A stretch of DNA of 64,000 nucleotides from Paraspadella gotoi (Eukaryota > Chaetognatha), in the NCBI GenBank assembly GCA_051294375.1, contig CM119267.1:24172111-24236110 (forward strand), in the 5' to 3' direction. Position 1 is the stretch's first letter, and each line of letters opens with the position of its first letter. Position numbers and translations under genes: made by a program. Shown here piece by piece: positions 12,120 to 25,078 of this stretch. The notes under the pieces were generated by a model that worked only from the letters and a program-made list of their open reading frames with translations, did not search any database and was not told the origin of the DNA.

Positions 12120-12916
12120 TCACATAAAATCACAATAACCACAAGATTCTGGGCAATTGTTTTCCATGAAGAGACTTTTTTCCGCTGAATTGCAGTCGCC
12201 GTTGTCAGCGAATTTTTGACATTCTGGGTGAAGGTTGTTGCAGCCGCCTGCAATGGGTGTTGCAATCAAATTTTAAAAAGCTTCCATTAGCAAATAATCT
12301 ACATATTGTACTTAGTTCTATGAAATATACTTAAAATGTTCCAAAGAGATTTTATGTGAACTTAAACCCCCTCACCGCAAGTGACTTTGTTGTAAATTAC
12401 TCACACTTGTCACAGGACTTGGTGCAGTGCTGCCACATCCAGACCGGATTGAGGTCACACTCGCTGACGGGCCGCTGGAAGGCCCAACCGGGACATTTAC
12501 TGGCGTATGCGTCGTCGTCGTCGCAGAACATGAAAGGGTCGGATGATCTTCGTTCTGTAAATAGTAAATACACTAATCATTATAATGTAAAATGTATTTT
12601 GAGAGCCTCAAAAAAATTTGAAATGCGTTTCAAAAAAATATTAATTGCATAAATGAAAATTCGATGAAATATCATTTACAAATTATAAATAAGATTTATA
12701 AATGTTTTATAAATAAAATAGTATTCTTTTACGTTCGATAGCGAAAATATAATAAACAGTTACTTAAGATCCAATTAACCTTAATTACTAAAGAAAGATT
12801 ATAAAATGGAAAATTCCCTATATTTAGTCCTCACCTCTAGTTGTCGTTGGCAAAGACATTGCTCCGACGAAACAGGAAAAAAATGAGAAAACAAAGAGTT
12901 TTGTTTCTTTTTTCAT
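12120..12916 (-). CDS. Small secreted protein with two ShKT domains
   Basis: Three exons, 12916-12835, 12554-12405 and 12247-12120, join in phase 1 and encode 119 residues ending TGA. Exon 1 is a signal peptide (MKKETKLFVFSFFSCFVGAM). Exon 2 holds a first six-Cys ShKT unit with C-x9-C and ending TKSCDKC. Exon 3 holds a second, ending PESCGYC. The last Cys codon of domain 1 is split by intron 2. The ShKT (SXC) fold is known from anemone potassium-channel toxins, but also from many non-toxic secreted and enzyme-linked proteins. With no pore-blocking Lys-Tyr pair identified here and no context for venom, I call only a secreted ShKT protein. It lies between gene A and the spare cassette of gene B. 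Confidence 0.82.
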
Positions 12917-14084
12917 TTTGTTTTTAAAATTCGTGTTCGTCAAAACCCAAAGGATAGAATTAAAATAACGAATAGTTTTTGTTTCTCGCAACGAAAGAAA
13001 TCGTTGGATTGTATAAGTTATTAGCTTTTTATCTTTCTCGTCGTCGTCGTTGTCGTTGTTGTCGTCGTCGTCGTCATTATAATAATCGTCTTTTTGGTTT
13101 AAGTCCGAGTCTGTTAAAGATGTTTGAACTTCTGTCAATATATAACAATGGTATACATTACATAAGACATTAGAGGAAAAAGATTAAGCAGTCTTTTTTA
13201 AAATTCCCCAATTTCTGCTACGGTTCAAAATTAAATTGGGGTTAGGTTTAGGGTTTAAGTTCGAAGAATCTAATCTAATCTAATCTTTAACTTATCCAAT
13301 CAAATCTTTAAAGATTAGAATAGGGATTCAGTCAGGGATTAGATTTGGGGAGGTTAAGGAATAAGAGCTGGGATTAGAGTTATAAGGATTAAGGTTAAAG
13401 ATTTAATATAAGATGAGGGTTTAACATGAGGATTGAAATTAAATTTGGGGATTAACTTTATGAAACAGAAATAGGTCGCTTTCAAAAAATACTGCCTAAT
13501 AATTGTAATTGGACAATTCTACTTTAAAAACCGAAAACGCTAGTTGTAACAAAACTCTTGCTGCTATAGTAAAGAGTTCTCACGGTATTCCGGTTAAGAT
13601 CATTCGTTGACGAAAAAAACTTAATTCAATTTGGTAACGAGATTTAAGGGATTTCTATTCATCTCCTTTTCTGGCAACAGACAAAATGTCAAAGTGGCTT
13701 TGGCACGATTTACATAAAAATCACTTTATAGAATAACGTGGCCTCGTCAACTTATCCTAAAAAATGTTTAAATCATCAGAAAGCGAATTTCGTTATAAGC
13801 TTTCATGAATTTTTGCCTAACCAGTTTTTCTTAGATTTTTAGACAAACACAGTTTTCCCTGTAATGATTTTTTTTTTCGTGGGTTCGGGGTTGTAATAAA
13901 TACAAACGAATTTGAGTAAAAAGCAAAATATAAACAAAGTTAAAACTTGAAATTTCGTGAGTTTTTTTTTCCGTAAAAAGTTTTTTTTCTTTTTCTTCTG
14001 CGTCGGAATCGTTTTTTCGTTTGGCAGGATAATCTAAGAAAATTAAAAATATTATTTCTCTCTCTTCTCTACTCCCCTCACCTC
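12917..14084. other. AT-rich intergenic region with GATTAG-like tract
   Basis: I see no gene. 13020-13080 is a GTC/GTT repeat. 13240-13450 is a degenerate GGATTAG/GGGTTTAG-like tract, the opposite strand of the CCTAAT-like tracts elsewhere in the window. The rest is AT-rich. Confidence 0.55.
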
Positions 14085-14370
14085 ATCCTCAAATGGACAT
14101 TTGCTGCATTGACGAGGCTTTGTCCGTTCAACTCGCTCTCTCTCTCTTCTCCCCCCTCACCTCATCCTCAAATGGACATGTCCGCCGTTGACAAGGCTTT
14201 GTCCATTCGACTATCTCTCTCTCTTTCTTTCTCTCTCCCGCTCACCTCATCCTCAAATGGACATTTCTGCCATTGATGAGGCTTTGTCCGTTCAACTCGC
14301 TCTCTCTCTCTCTCTCTCTCTCCCCCTCACCTCACCCTCAAATGGACATGTCCGCCGTCGACGAGGCTTT
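14085..14370 (-). repeat. Four tandem copies of a cassette 3' end, separated by (GA)n
   Basis: A unit of about 75-85 bp repeats four times. Each copy holds CTCACCTCA, CAAATGGACAT, GAGGCTTTGTCC and then a CT run. The rightmost copy contains the last codons and stop of the spare cassette at 14338 (ending TADMSI). The others are 3' copies of that coding end, each followed by a GTGAG donor-like site on the minus strand. Confidence 0.75.
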
Positions 14371-15224
14371 GTCCGTTCGACTCTCTTCCTCCATCGTCGT
14401 TTCCCCCTCCTCCTCATCCTGCCTCCTCATTTCCCTCCCCGCTCCTTCCTCGTCATACAACTCCTCTTCCTCCCCGTATCCCACTATGCCGTCTTCTTCT
14501 TCCTCTTCCTCTCCTCCTCCCACTTCTACGTCTTCTTCCTCTTCCTCGTCCGCTTGCACTTCCTCGATCCATCTCCTGTACTCTTCCTCCCTCAATATCC
14601 TCCTCCTCCTCCTCCTCCTCCTCCATCTGCGCCAACGACGCATCCAGTCCATTGCAATGAGGGCGTTGAAGTTGGCGTTGGCGTTGTTGTTCTGACCATC
14701 GTCGCTGGTCTCCTCGTGTTCATCCATCTGGAAGAGAAAGAATCGTTGCTAAGGGCGTAACTATAAGCGTTGCTATCAGACTTGCGTAATTATTGCAACT
14801 AAAATTGGCGGGACAGTTACTGACAGGGTGATTATTGTAATTCTGAATATTAAACTTTTAAGATTGATAGTCCTCGGACTGTCGATAAGGCGCCAGTGAC
14901 CGGAGGCATCACTGAGGGTCGCAAGCCCTTAAAGCCAACAGTGAGATGCCCCATGCCAATTGGCTTCACAGTCAACCCGGCTGTTACCATAAGCTATCAT
15001 TTTTCTAATCATTACTTTAACCCACCAATCACTCCAGCCGATCCATTGGCCACCGACCTTTGGCCTTTGGCCCAGAAACGCGACGGCCAAGGAAAGGATC
15101 GTCACCAGCGCCGCGAGGACGCAGATGCCGGCGATGCAGCCGTTACCGCAGGCCGATTCCGCCACCTGTACCTTTTTGACTCCTGACGGAGATGTTCTGT
15201 TTGAATGTGAGGTAACGTTGCTGG
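14338..15224 (-). CDS. Spare transmembrane plus acidic tail cassette (alternative 3' end of gene B, or orphan)
   Basis: Two exons: 15224-15058 (phase 1 in, phase 0 out) and 14727-14338. The first has sequons NVT and NRT, then CGNGC and a helix (IAGICVLAALVTILSLAVAF). The second is a 129-residue tail with Asn repeats, a Trp/Arg-rich stretch and a long Glu/Gly-rich acidic stretch. No signal peptide or N-A-B-C modules lie between it and the end of gene B, 320 bases upstream. Its entry phase equals that of gene B's own helix exon, so it could be spliced in its place. It might instead be the remnant of a deleted paralogue. RNA would decide. Confidence 0.55.
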
Positions 15225-15279
15225 CTGGGAAAAGAGGAAGGAGGTTGTGAGGTAGAGAGAGAACGAGAGGAGGGAGAGA

Positions 15280-15280
15280 G

Positions 15281-15346
<66 letters not shown>
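15280..15346. repeat. (GA)n microsatellite
   Basis: A perfect AG/GA run lies just upstream, on the minus strand, of the spare cassette's acceptor. On that strand it reads (CT)n and lengthens the pyrimidine tract. Confidence 0.85.
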
Positions 15347-15350
<4 letters not shown>

Positions 15351-15546
15351 ATAAGAAATATATGAGCGGAAGACTTCTTTCCCAAACATTTAATTCTTTT
15401 TATTGAATGACTGTAACGAAATTCGCTTTTTAAAGTATTACCTATAACGCCTATAATCACACAAAAAAATCGTTTAAAAACATTAATTATAATTAAATAC
15501 CACGAGCAACAAGAGAACGCAAGAACAATGGACTTAATTTAACAAA

Positions 15547-15583
15547 TTAATCTTTGTTGTAAATAAAATATCCGGTCCTGTCG

Positions 15584-15620
<37 letters not shown>

Positions 15621-18600
15621 AATCATAATCGTCGTCGTCGTCGTCGGTATAGTTATGCATCACGCTCGTGTAGTGATATTCGTGAGTAGGACAGATGGTG
15701 CCGATAGAACGTTGCCAAATTTCCGCCGCTCGATCGGTCAATCGATCACAGAAATCTTCCCGCTTTGATTTGGCGTTGAATTTCTTCTTGACTTTGGCCT
15801 CAGCATTGGCGTTGGGCTCTCCATTGGCTTTGGCCTCAGCATTGGCGTTGGCGTTGGGCTCACCATTGGCTTTGGCCTCAGCATTGGCGTTAGCGTTGGC
15901 GTTGGATTCAAGATCGGCGTTAGCGTTGGCGTTGGCGTTGGCTTTCTCCAACATCCTCTTCTTCTTCCTCCTCCTCCTCAAACAGGCGAAGACGAGGATG
16001 AAGAGGCAGGCTGCTGCGACGAAGAGGCTGCCGACGGCGATGACGCAGCTTTTGCCGCAGCCGCTGACCGGGGCGCCATCCACTCGAGTCACCGCTGCAA
16101 CCACCGGATTGTTTTGGCTTTTTAAAGGCGCTCGGACGGACGTACGGACAATCGGGGGAAGTTGCCTTTAGTTTTTTTATTCGCTTATAATATTTAAAAA
16201 CAAAAGGCGTCTCCCATACTATCTCTGTTTATGATCACACCTCTTATATATGCATCAATTCTCTATCTCGGACTCATGGCACGAATTTCGTTATAGACAA
16301 TTCATATAATCAATTAATACTTATCGTCACAGTCAACTCACGCTCACCTTTTTGCGACGTGGTCTTGGAGCGAAAGAGAAGAAGCATCGTAGGAAAAAAC
16401 CGAGCGAGATCGATTATGGATGAGATGTGGTGAGGGAAAACGAAAGGAAAAGAAGGGATGGGAATACAACATTAAAGGGAGTGGATCTTTTATACAATTG
16501 AAACATCGTTTTAAATATTATACCACTCCATTGATAGGGAAGCCAGGAACTCTGGGAGTGAATAAATGAGACTGTGAGAGAGTCTTGATTGAAAGCTTCT
16601 ATGTTATTATCTTGCAAGAGTGATGAGGCCTTAAACCACCAAAGCCCACCTAAAGTCGGGGGCAAGATAGCTTATTTCCCAATTTTATTTAAGTTCTCTA
16701 TTCGCCTCTACCCATTCTTTCTCTCTCCTCTTCAAACTTCCCCCCCCTCTCCCTTTCTCCATCTCCCGGTTATCTTCCCCCCACCCTCATTTCCCCTTCA
16801 AACTCACGCCCTTCATGATGTCCATTTCTGAGCCTTTCTTCTTCTCCTGTTGCTCTGACAACAGCGTCACTGATTTCGGACTCCCCATCTTGTAGGGACT
16901 TTTGGTCGGAAGTCGACGCGAGCCGTTCTCGGCCGCGACTCTGATCCCTGTTTGACGAGCGGTTCGATGGCGGGTCAAATTAAGGGCTCAATTACTTAAA
17001 TCTGTCTTTTTTTATATTTTTTTTTCCTTTATTTTTTTTTCAAATATTTATTTATTAAATTAATTCTTTGTTTATTTATTTATTTATTTATTGATTTATA
17101 TATTTTTAATTACTTTTATTTAAATATTTACTTATTAATTTATTTATTTTTTTAAATTTATTCATTTATTTATTTATTTATTTTGTTCATTCATTTATTT
17201 GTTTTTCATTATTTATTTATTTACATATCCATTTATTTATACATTTACTTATTTATTTATTTATATATTTATTATTTATTAATTTTTTATTTAATTATTT
17301 ATTTATTTTTTCATTCATTTATTTATCTAATTCTCTTCTCACCAGCGTCTTCCAACTCCTTGTCCACATCTTCCTGCGCCTCAGTTTTAATCTTTTTCTC
17401 TTCTTTCTTTTTCTCTTCTTTCTTTTTCTCTTCTTTCTTTTTCTCCTTTTTCTTCTTTTTCTTTTTCTTCCAATTTTTCTTTTTCTTTTTCTTCTTCTTC
17501 TTCGTCCCCGTCTTTTTCTTCTTCTTCTTCTTCCTCGCCGCTCTCTTTATCTGCTCGTCCTCCTCCTTGGCCGCCTCCAGCTCGTCCTCCAACACTTGGT
17601 CGTAGATGTCGTACTCTTCCTTGTCGGAAGCGAAGCCTCCGCTCGATCCCGCGAGCTCCTTCCTTTGTTTTTCGAGTTCCGGCGCCGAAACCGCCTGAAT
17701 ATCCGCCTGGTCCACCGAATCCCACTTGTGCACCTCATCTTCGTCATCGTGTCCCTCGTGATCCTCCTCCAAATTCGATCCCTGAGACGCGACCTTTTTC
17801 ATTTCCTCTTCTGCCGATTTAGCGGCTTCTTTTTCAGCTTTGATTTCCGCTTCTACTTCCGCCTTCTCTTTCTCCTCTACATCTTTTTGCTTTTCTCTTG
17901 CTCTTTTTTGGCCTTTCCTCTTGCTCTTTTTTTGGCCTTTTCCGCTTCCTCTTTCTTCTTTTTCCTCTTCCTCTTTCTTCTTTTCCTCTTCCTCTTTTTC
18001 TTCTTTCTTTCTTCCTCTTTCTGCCTTCGCTTTCCTCTTCCTCTTCTTCTTCTTTTCCTCCTCTTCTTTCTTCTTCTTTTCTTCTTCCTCTTTCTTTGCT
18101 TAGCCTTTTCCTCTTCCTCTTTCCTTTTTTTTCTTCCTTCCTCTTTTTTCATTTTTTCCTCTTCCTCTTTTTTCTCCTCTTCCTCTTTCTTCTTCTTTTC
18201 CTCTTCCTCTTTCTTGGCCTTTTCTTCTTCCTCTTTTTTCTTTCTTTCCTCTTCCTCTTTCTTCTTCTTTTCCTCTTCTTCTTTCTTCTCCTCTTCCTCT
18301 TCCTCTTTCTTTTCCCTTTCATCTACCTCTTTCTTCGCCTTTTCCTCTTCCTCTTTCTTTTCCCTTTCCTCTTCCTCTTTCTTCGCATTTTCCTCATTGG
18401 CCTCTACCACAGGTTCCTCCTCAGTATCATCGTTATTCATTGTGTCCCCTTCGGCCGCGTTTTCCATTTGAACTTCAGTTTTCGCCGCGTTCGCCGCCTC
18501 CATCGCCATAGGATTCGCATTTTCCTTTTCCTCTTCCTCCTTCTTCTCCTCTTCCTCTTCCTCTTTTTTCTCCTTTTCTTTTACCTCTTTCTTTGCCTTT

Positions 18601-21600
18601 TCCTCTTCCTCTTTCTCATTGGACTCTACCACGGGTTCCTCCTCAGTATCATCGTTATTCGCCGTTTCCCCTTCGGCCGCGTTTTCCATTTGAGCCTCAG
18701 TTTTCGCCACGTTCGCCGATTCCACGGGATTCGCCTCTTCCTCCTCGGTAGTGTCCAAGGCGGTGTCAACGCCCCGCCGCGCCGCATCCATCGCTTTGAC
18801 CCTTTCGACGGCATAAGCGGAGTCGTCGGAGTCGTCGTAAAGCCTCATATAATTGTCTTCACGTTCGTCCGTTTCGGCGGCCATTTGCGTCATACTATCT
18901 ACCTCTGCTGCCCTGACCGCCGAATTCTGGGCTTTCGAGGCCGTTTTAACCGAAGCGGTTTTGGCGGAACCGCCTTTTCCCGCCGCTCTGTTCATCGTCC
19001 TATCCTTTTTAGTCCGCCAGGCGAGGCCGGTGGCGTATTTTTTCGCCGCTTTAACGACGCCCTTCTCTCCTGTTTTTTTCCAGCGAGAAGGAGATGCGGC
19101 TTTTTTAATCTTTTTCTTTTTCTTTTTATTCATCGTCTTCTTCTCCGTCTTCTTCTTCGCCTGCCTTCCAACCGCCGCGTTCCTCAGCGCTTGTCCAGCG
19201 TTCCACCTTTTAACCGCCTCCTTCCTCCTTTTCTCCGCCGCCCAATTTTTCTCCTTCTCCAAATAGACCAACTCCTCGACCGCCGCCTCCACCGCCTTCT
19301 CCGCGCCTCGCGTCCGATCCCCGGCGCTCACGGGCTCCGGCGCCAACACCCTCCTTATCAAGAACTCGTCGGCCCTCCTGTCGGCCATTTCTTTATTCGC
19401 CGCGACCCTCTCCATCTTCTTCACGTAATCTTCCTCGTCGTTAACCTTCTCCCTTGCTTTCTCCTCCTCCTCGGCCGCTCTTTCTCTCCCTCTCCCTCTC
19501 CCCGACCGATCGCCATTTTCGGTCGGGGAGTATTTGTGTTTATCAGACTCCTCCGAGTCTTCCCCCTCCTCCTCCTCCTCCAATCCTTGGTCCTCCTCGT
19601 CGGCGTTGCGGTCCTCGGCTTTGTCGTCGTCGCGTTCGCCCTCGGCGTTGGCCTGGCGTTCGCGGGCCTCGTTCTCCTCGCGCTGCTGTTCCTCCTCCTC
19701 GAGATGAGGTCGACAACTCTTGGATTCGGTGGCGCCGCCTTTGAGGTCGTAGGCGTATGTTGGAGGTTCGTCGAGGTAGAGATGAATGTCGTCGGTGGAA
19801 GAGGGGCCGACGCCACCCTTGCCGCCGGCGGGAGCGGCACCGGAGCCTGCAGGGACATTCGATGTACCGATTCCGCCCAGTCCGGCTCCAGCGCCGGCGG
19901 CTCCGGTCCCTGCTCCCGGTGCCGATCCTACTCCACCTGCGCCCGGCGCGGATCCAAGGACGCTCGCTTTGCCGATTCCTCCCAGTCCGGCTCCAGCGCC
20001 GGCGGCTCCGACAGCAGTCTGTGCGGCCAGTGCCGATGCTGCTCCACCTGCGCCCGGCGCGGATCCAGAGACGCTCGCTTTGCCGATTCCGCCCAGTCCG
20101 GCTCCAGCGCCGGCGGCTCCGACAGCAGTCTGTGCGGCCAGTGCCGATGCTGCTGCGCCTGCTGCACCACTTCCAGCGCCACCACCGGCACCGGCCGCAC
20201 CAGCAGCGGCAGAACCGCCAGCGGCCGCGCTCGCTCCGCCTCCCGCCGCCCCGCCAGCTCCTGCTGCGCCTGCTCCGGCCGCAGCGCTGCCACCGGCCGC
20301 AGCGCTGCCACCGGCCGCAGCGCTGCCACCGGCCTCCATTTTTTTCTTTCCGCCCCACCATCCCCAACCGGCTCGTCGACTGTAGCCCGATGGAGGCTGA
20401 TCGAAAGCTCTGGCCGCCACGCGGTCGATAGGTCTCGTACTGTATCCACCTTAATTAACAAATTGTTTGCGTATAGAAAGAGTGGGAATGTTAAAGATAA
20501 TTTAAGGTTTTTTTATATCTGAGTTTATCCGTCCCTTCAAATCGGAAAAACGAACCTATTTTTATAATCAAAATCGTGAGCATAATTATTTCCTGGTTTA
20601 AGTCCTAATTCCCGATTGGTTAAAAATAGTATTTAAGAGATTGAAACTTATTAAAACTAAGGTTATTTTTAAAATTATATGAATTATATTATTGGAATTT
20701 TTATGTGAAATTAATAATTAAATTCTTTTTAGATTTAAGCGCTCGTCCTCGCCTGTCCTATGATTGACCTTATGTTAGCTTATACACGTTTGTTGTCTAT
20801 TATTGTATTAATGTATTAATGTCGAATTGGATGGATGGAATTATATTTTGACTGCTTAAACCCTGTATAATAAAGTATATTAAAGTGTATATATATATAT
20901 AACAGGGATATTAAACCAAATAAGGGGCCGAGATAGCTTATTTATTAAATGAATGGATAATTTTTATATTGGTTGTAACAATTTCATAATTTTTTTTTCT
21001 TATTCCCTTTTTATTTTCTCACTGTATTTGTTAGTGTTACCAAGATTTTTCTTTGATTTTATATTTTAACTTTTCTCTTCAGATTCATATTTACACACAA
21101 GATGCTTTTTTAATTTTTATTTAAAAAGCATATCAATAAGTTTTAATTTTTTGATAACCAGATATTTTTATATTATGAAGTAATAGTTATATTAAAATTG
21201 TGTTGGTTCCCGCTAAATTTAAAAAACACCGATTTCGATTTAGAATTTTTAATATCCGCGCTCAAGACGATTTTATCAGAGATACAAAAATAAAATGGTT
21301 AAAAAATAGACTTTTTTACCTAATTATCTAAATCACATTTCCTACTGACTTGCCTCCTACCGTTCTCCACATCCCCATCGGCACACCCTTTTACCGATCC
21401 CTCCCAACCGCCACCCAGAACTCACCCTTGACATCGACGCCTCCGTTGATCCACAACCGGATGCCGGAGATCTCCCCCTTGAAGGGGATGTAGTGGAGAA
21501 AGGTCGAGTTCCTCGGCGACATGAACCGCACGTGCTGCCCGCCGATGATGAATCGAAGCGGCGCGTTTAGCGGCGCCGATTCGAACAACGACTTGGCGTG

Positions 21601-23997
21601 CTCTTCGCCTTTCGGCGTCTTCCCGCCCAAACCGCGGAGGTTCTTGAAGCGCCGGCTGAGGAAGCCTGATCCTTCCTGTGGGTTCGGAGGGGGGGAGTGG
21701 AATGGAGAGGAATGGGGGGGGGGGAGAGATTATAGTAGAAATTGGGAAGAAGAGGAAAAAGAAATAAGGAACAAAGAAAGAAAGAAAAACAAATATAAAA
21801 GAACAATTGAATAGGAAGGCAATGTTTCTAATTAGGATTTATTTAATTATATGCAAATGACATACGATCATCTATTTCTCTCTTTCCCTCTCCCTCTCTC
21901 TTTTTCCCTGTCTCCCCCCTCTCTCTCTCTCTTTCTCCCTCTCTCTCTTGACCTGAAAAACGGCACCGCCCCTGTACATCTCCACGCCGCCGATTACGAC
22001 CCTGACGATGGCCCTCCTGTGGGTCGCCTGACCGCTGTCAATAAAAGGACTCGAGGTCCTCATGTACTCAATCCGCAGTTTCGTCTTCGTGTCGAGGAGC
22101 CAACCGGGAAAGACGTCCGGAACAGCCGGGAGAACCGCCGGCTCCGGGGTCAGTCTGCGGAGGCAACGAAGAAAGAAGTAGTGGGAGAATATGGAACTCA
22201 TATGGAACTCAGTGATTGGCCGCATATTCAATGTCTCACTTATTTCCGTAGATCCAAATCCTGATGGGCTGAATTTGAATGAGCATAAAGGGAACGTCAG
22301 TGATTCCGTTCGCGTATCCAGCGATTAACGGATATGACCGCTTCCATCCTATAGTGAAAAAAAACCAAAAAACAAAAAAAACAAAGGTAAATGAATAAAA
22401 AAACAAGTTTGAGAAAACAATACTGGATCTGAGAGCGTCATTTTGCGTAAGCAGCGAATCAGATGATAAAGACTGATAAATTTGGAAATTTTATACAATC
22501 CACTATCATTATTTATAATTTATAGTTGAGGTAGTTTTTTGAATTCTGATGATAATGCAGGTTATGGTCGTCTTTATGGTTATTGTGGTAGTTGCAACAT
22601 TATATTTGATATAAAAGGATAAGCAAAATTAAATAGTTAAACGTAATTTTTGTTATTTCCACCTTACTCATTTCCACTTAGACAATTCCATCGAAACTTA
22701 ATTTCCAGCTGAGTTCCATATTTCTTAACCCGAACACAAAATTTCAGGTCAAACGCCCGGTCCACATATAGACCACAGAAAGACGGTTGGACTGACATTG
22801 ATTTTTTTACATATTTTTTCCTAAGTTGCCCAACCTTCTGTCACGCTCTCCCTCGATTCCAACAAAATCCCTGCGACGGCGACGAAAGACTTGAGAGGCG
22901 AGTCCTTCAGCTTCGGATTTCCCTTCGCGTCGAGGTAGTTGCCGTGAGTGGCCACGTGTGCGTTGGGAGTCTTGAAGCTGTACACGCAGCGTGGAAGGCC
23001 GCTGCCGGCAGCTCCCGCGTTGGCGCCAGCTGCGCCACCCATTCCTGCACCGGGACTTCCCGCTCCTCCGGCACCACCGGCCCCAGCGGCCCCAGCAGCC
23101 CCACCGGCAGTCCCTGAAGCTCCGGCAGCTCCAGCAGCCCCGGCCGCGCTTCCACCACCTCCTGCTCCAGCAGCACCGGCGCCAGCTCCGGCAGCACTAC
23201 CGCCAGCACCGGCGGCTCCAGCAGCACTTCCGCCGGCTCCAGCTGCACCTCCAGCTCCTGCAGCGCTTCCTGCTCCGGCGGCGCTTCCTGCTCCGGCTGC
23301 CCCTGCTGCTCCTGCAGCGCTTCCTGCTCCCGCAGCGCTTCCTCCTGCTGCTGCTGCGCCGCCTGCTCCTGCTCCTGCAGCAGCGGCGCTGGCACCTCCC
23401 GCAGCGGCAGATCCTCCACCAGCGGCGGCCGCGCTGCCACCGCCAGCCGCGCTACCACCGCCAGCCGCGCTACCACCCGCTTCATTTTTCTTTTTACCTC
23501 CCCACCAACCCCAACCGGCTCGCCGACTGTAGCCGCGCGGCCGTTGGTTATAAGCTCTGTCGATCGCAGGACCTAAGAATAGTCATTGATAAATTGATAA
23601 AAGCATAAAACAAGGTTCGAAAACTAAAAGGTCTAACAATATAGAAAATCTCAGATAAAGAATTATTGAGCTCTTCAAAACAGTCCGCCTCACTCCAAAA
23701 TTTAAAAATGCACGTTTAACCATTTTTAATTTTATTATGTTCTTTCCTGGTTTTGTTCTTCCTCCTCCTCCTTATTTTTTTACTTTTATCCCTTTTTAGT
23801 CGAAACGGGGGCTAGAAAACGAAACTCGGTCGTAGCAGTATTAACTGCCCATATTTCCCACCATCTTTTTCTTTTTGTCAACTTCGATCGTCACTGTTAC
23901 CTCCTCCTTCTGGTTCCGTGTCTGGATCGTAACCCAATCCCGGATTCCGCTCGACAATCACGAAAAGCGCCACCAAACAAAAGGCGCCTTTAAACAT
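15547..23997 (-). CDS. Gene B: modular transmembrane protein with silk-like Gly/Ala blocks and K/E-rich insert
   Basis: Exons: 23997-23901, 23572-22835, 22348-22240, 22154-21953, 21675-21426, 20449-17343, 16947-16808, a 16-base microexon 16363-16348, and 16094-15547; about 1735 residues. Signal peptide MFKGAFCLVALFVIVERN. Exon 2 has GYSRRAGWGWWGGKKK, about 150 residues of Gly/Ala/Ser, then module N (RCVYSF). Modules A (IQIQPIRIWIYG), B (DVFPGWL) and C (FKGEISGIRLWING) follow. Exon 6 repeats the GYSRRAG motif and a Gly/Ala block, then module D (LYLDEPPTYAYD, later KSC) and about 700 K/E-rich residues. The last exon has CGKSC, a helix (VIAVGSLFVAAACLFILVFA), RRRRKKKR, Asn-Ala repeats and an Asp-rich end. 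One A is missing in a 5-base run at 17884-17888 that breaks the frame. The 18.0-18.1 kb part may hold a compensating pair of shifts. The microexon is the weakest part. Confidence 0.68.
16473..16685 (+). repeat. Dispersed SINE/MITE-like element, copy 1
   Basis: A copy of the element best seen at 56927-57181: AAGGGAGTGG, ACAATTGAAACAT, GGGAAGCCAGG, GACTGTGAGAGAGTC and GGGGCAAGATAGC in the same order. It lies in a gene B intron. Confidence 0.75.
16990..17330. repeat. (ATTT)n low-complexity tract
   Basis: A long ATTT/TTTA run fills the gene B intron between the K/E-rich exon and the exon at 16947. There is no coding content. Confidence 0.85.
20450..21425 (-). other. AT-rich intron of gene B
   Basis: The intron between module C and the second Gly/Ala exon. 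It holds a fragment of the dispersed element at 20917-20990 (GATAGCTTATTTATTAAATG and the following bases). I see nothing else in it. Confidence 0.5.

Positions 23998-25078
<1,081 letters not shown>

Noticed and set aside
17898-20522. An 874-residue plus-strand frame
   Set aside because: It mirrors the K/E-rich and Gly/Ala-rich exon of gene B. It is Phe/Ser/Leu-rich with no start context, as expected of an antisense shadow.
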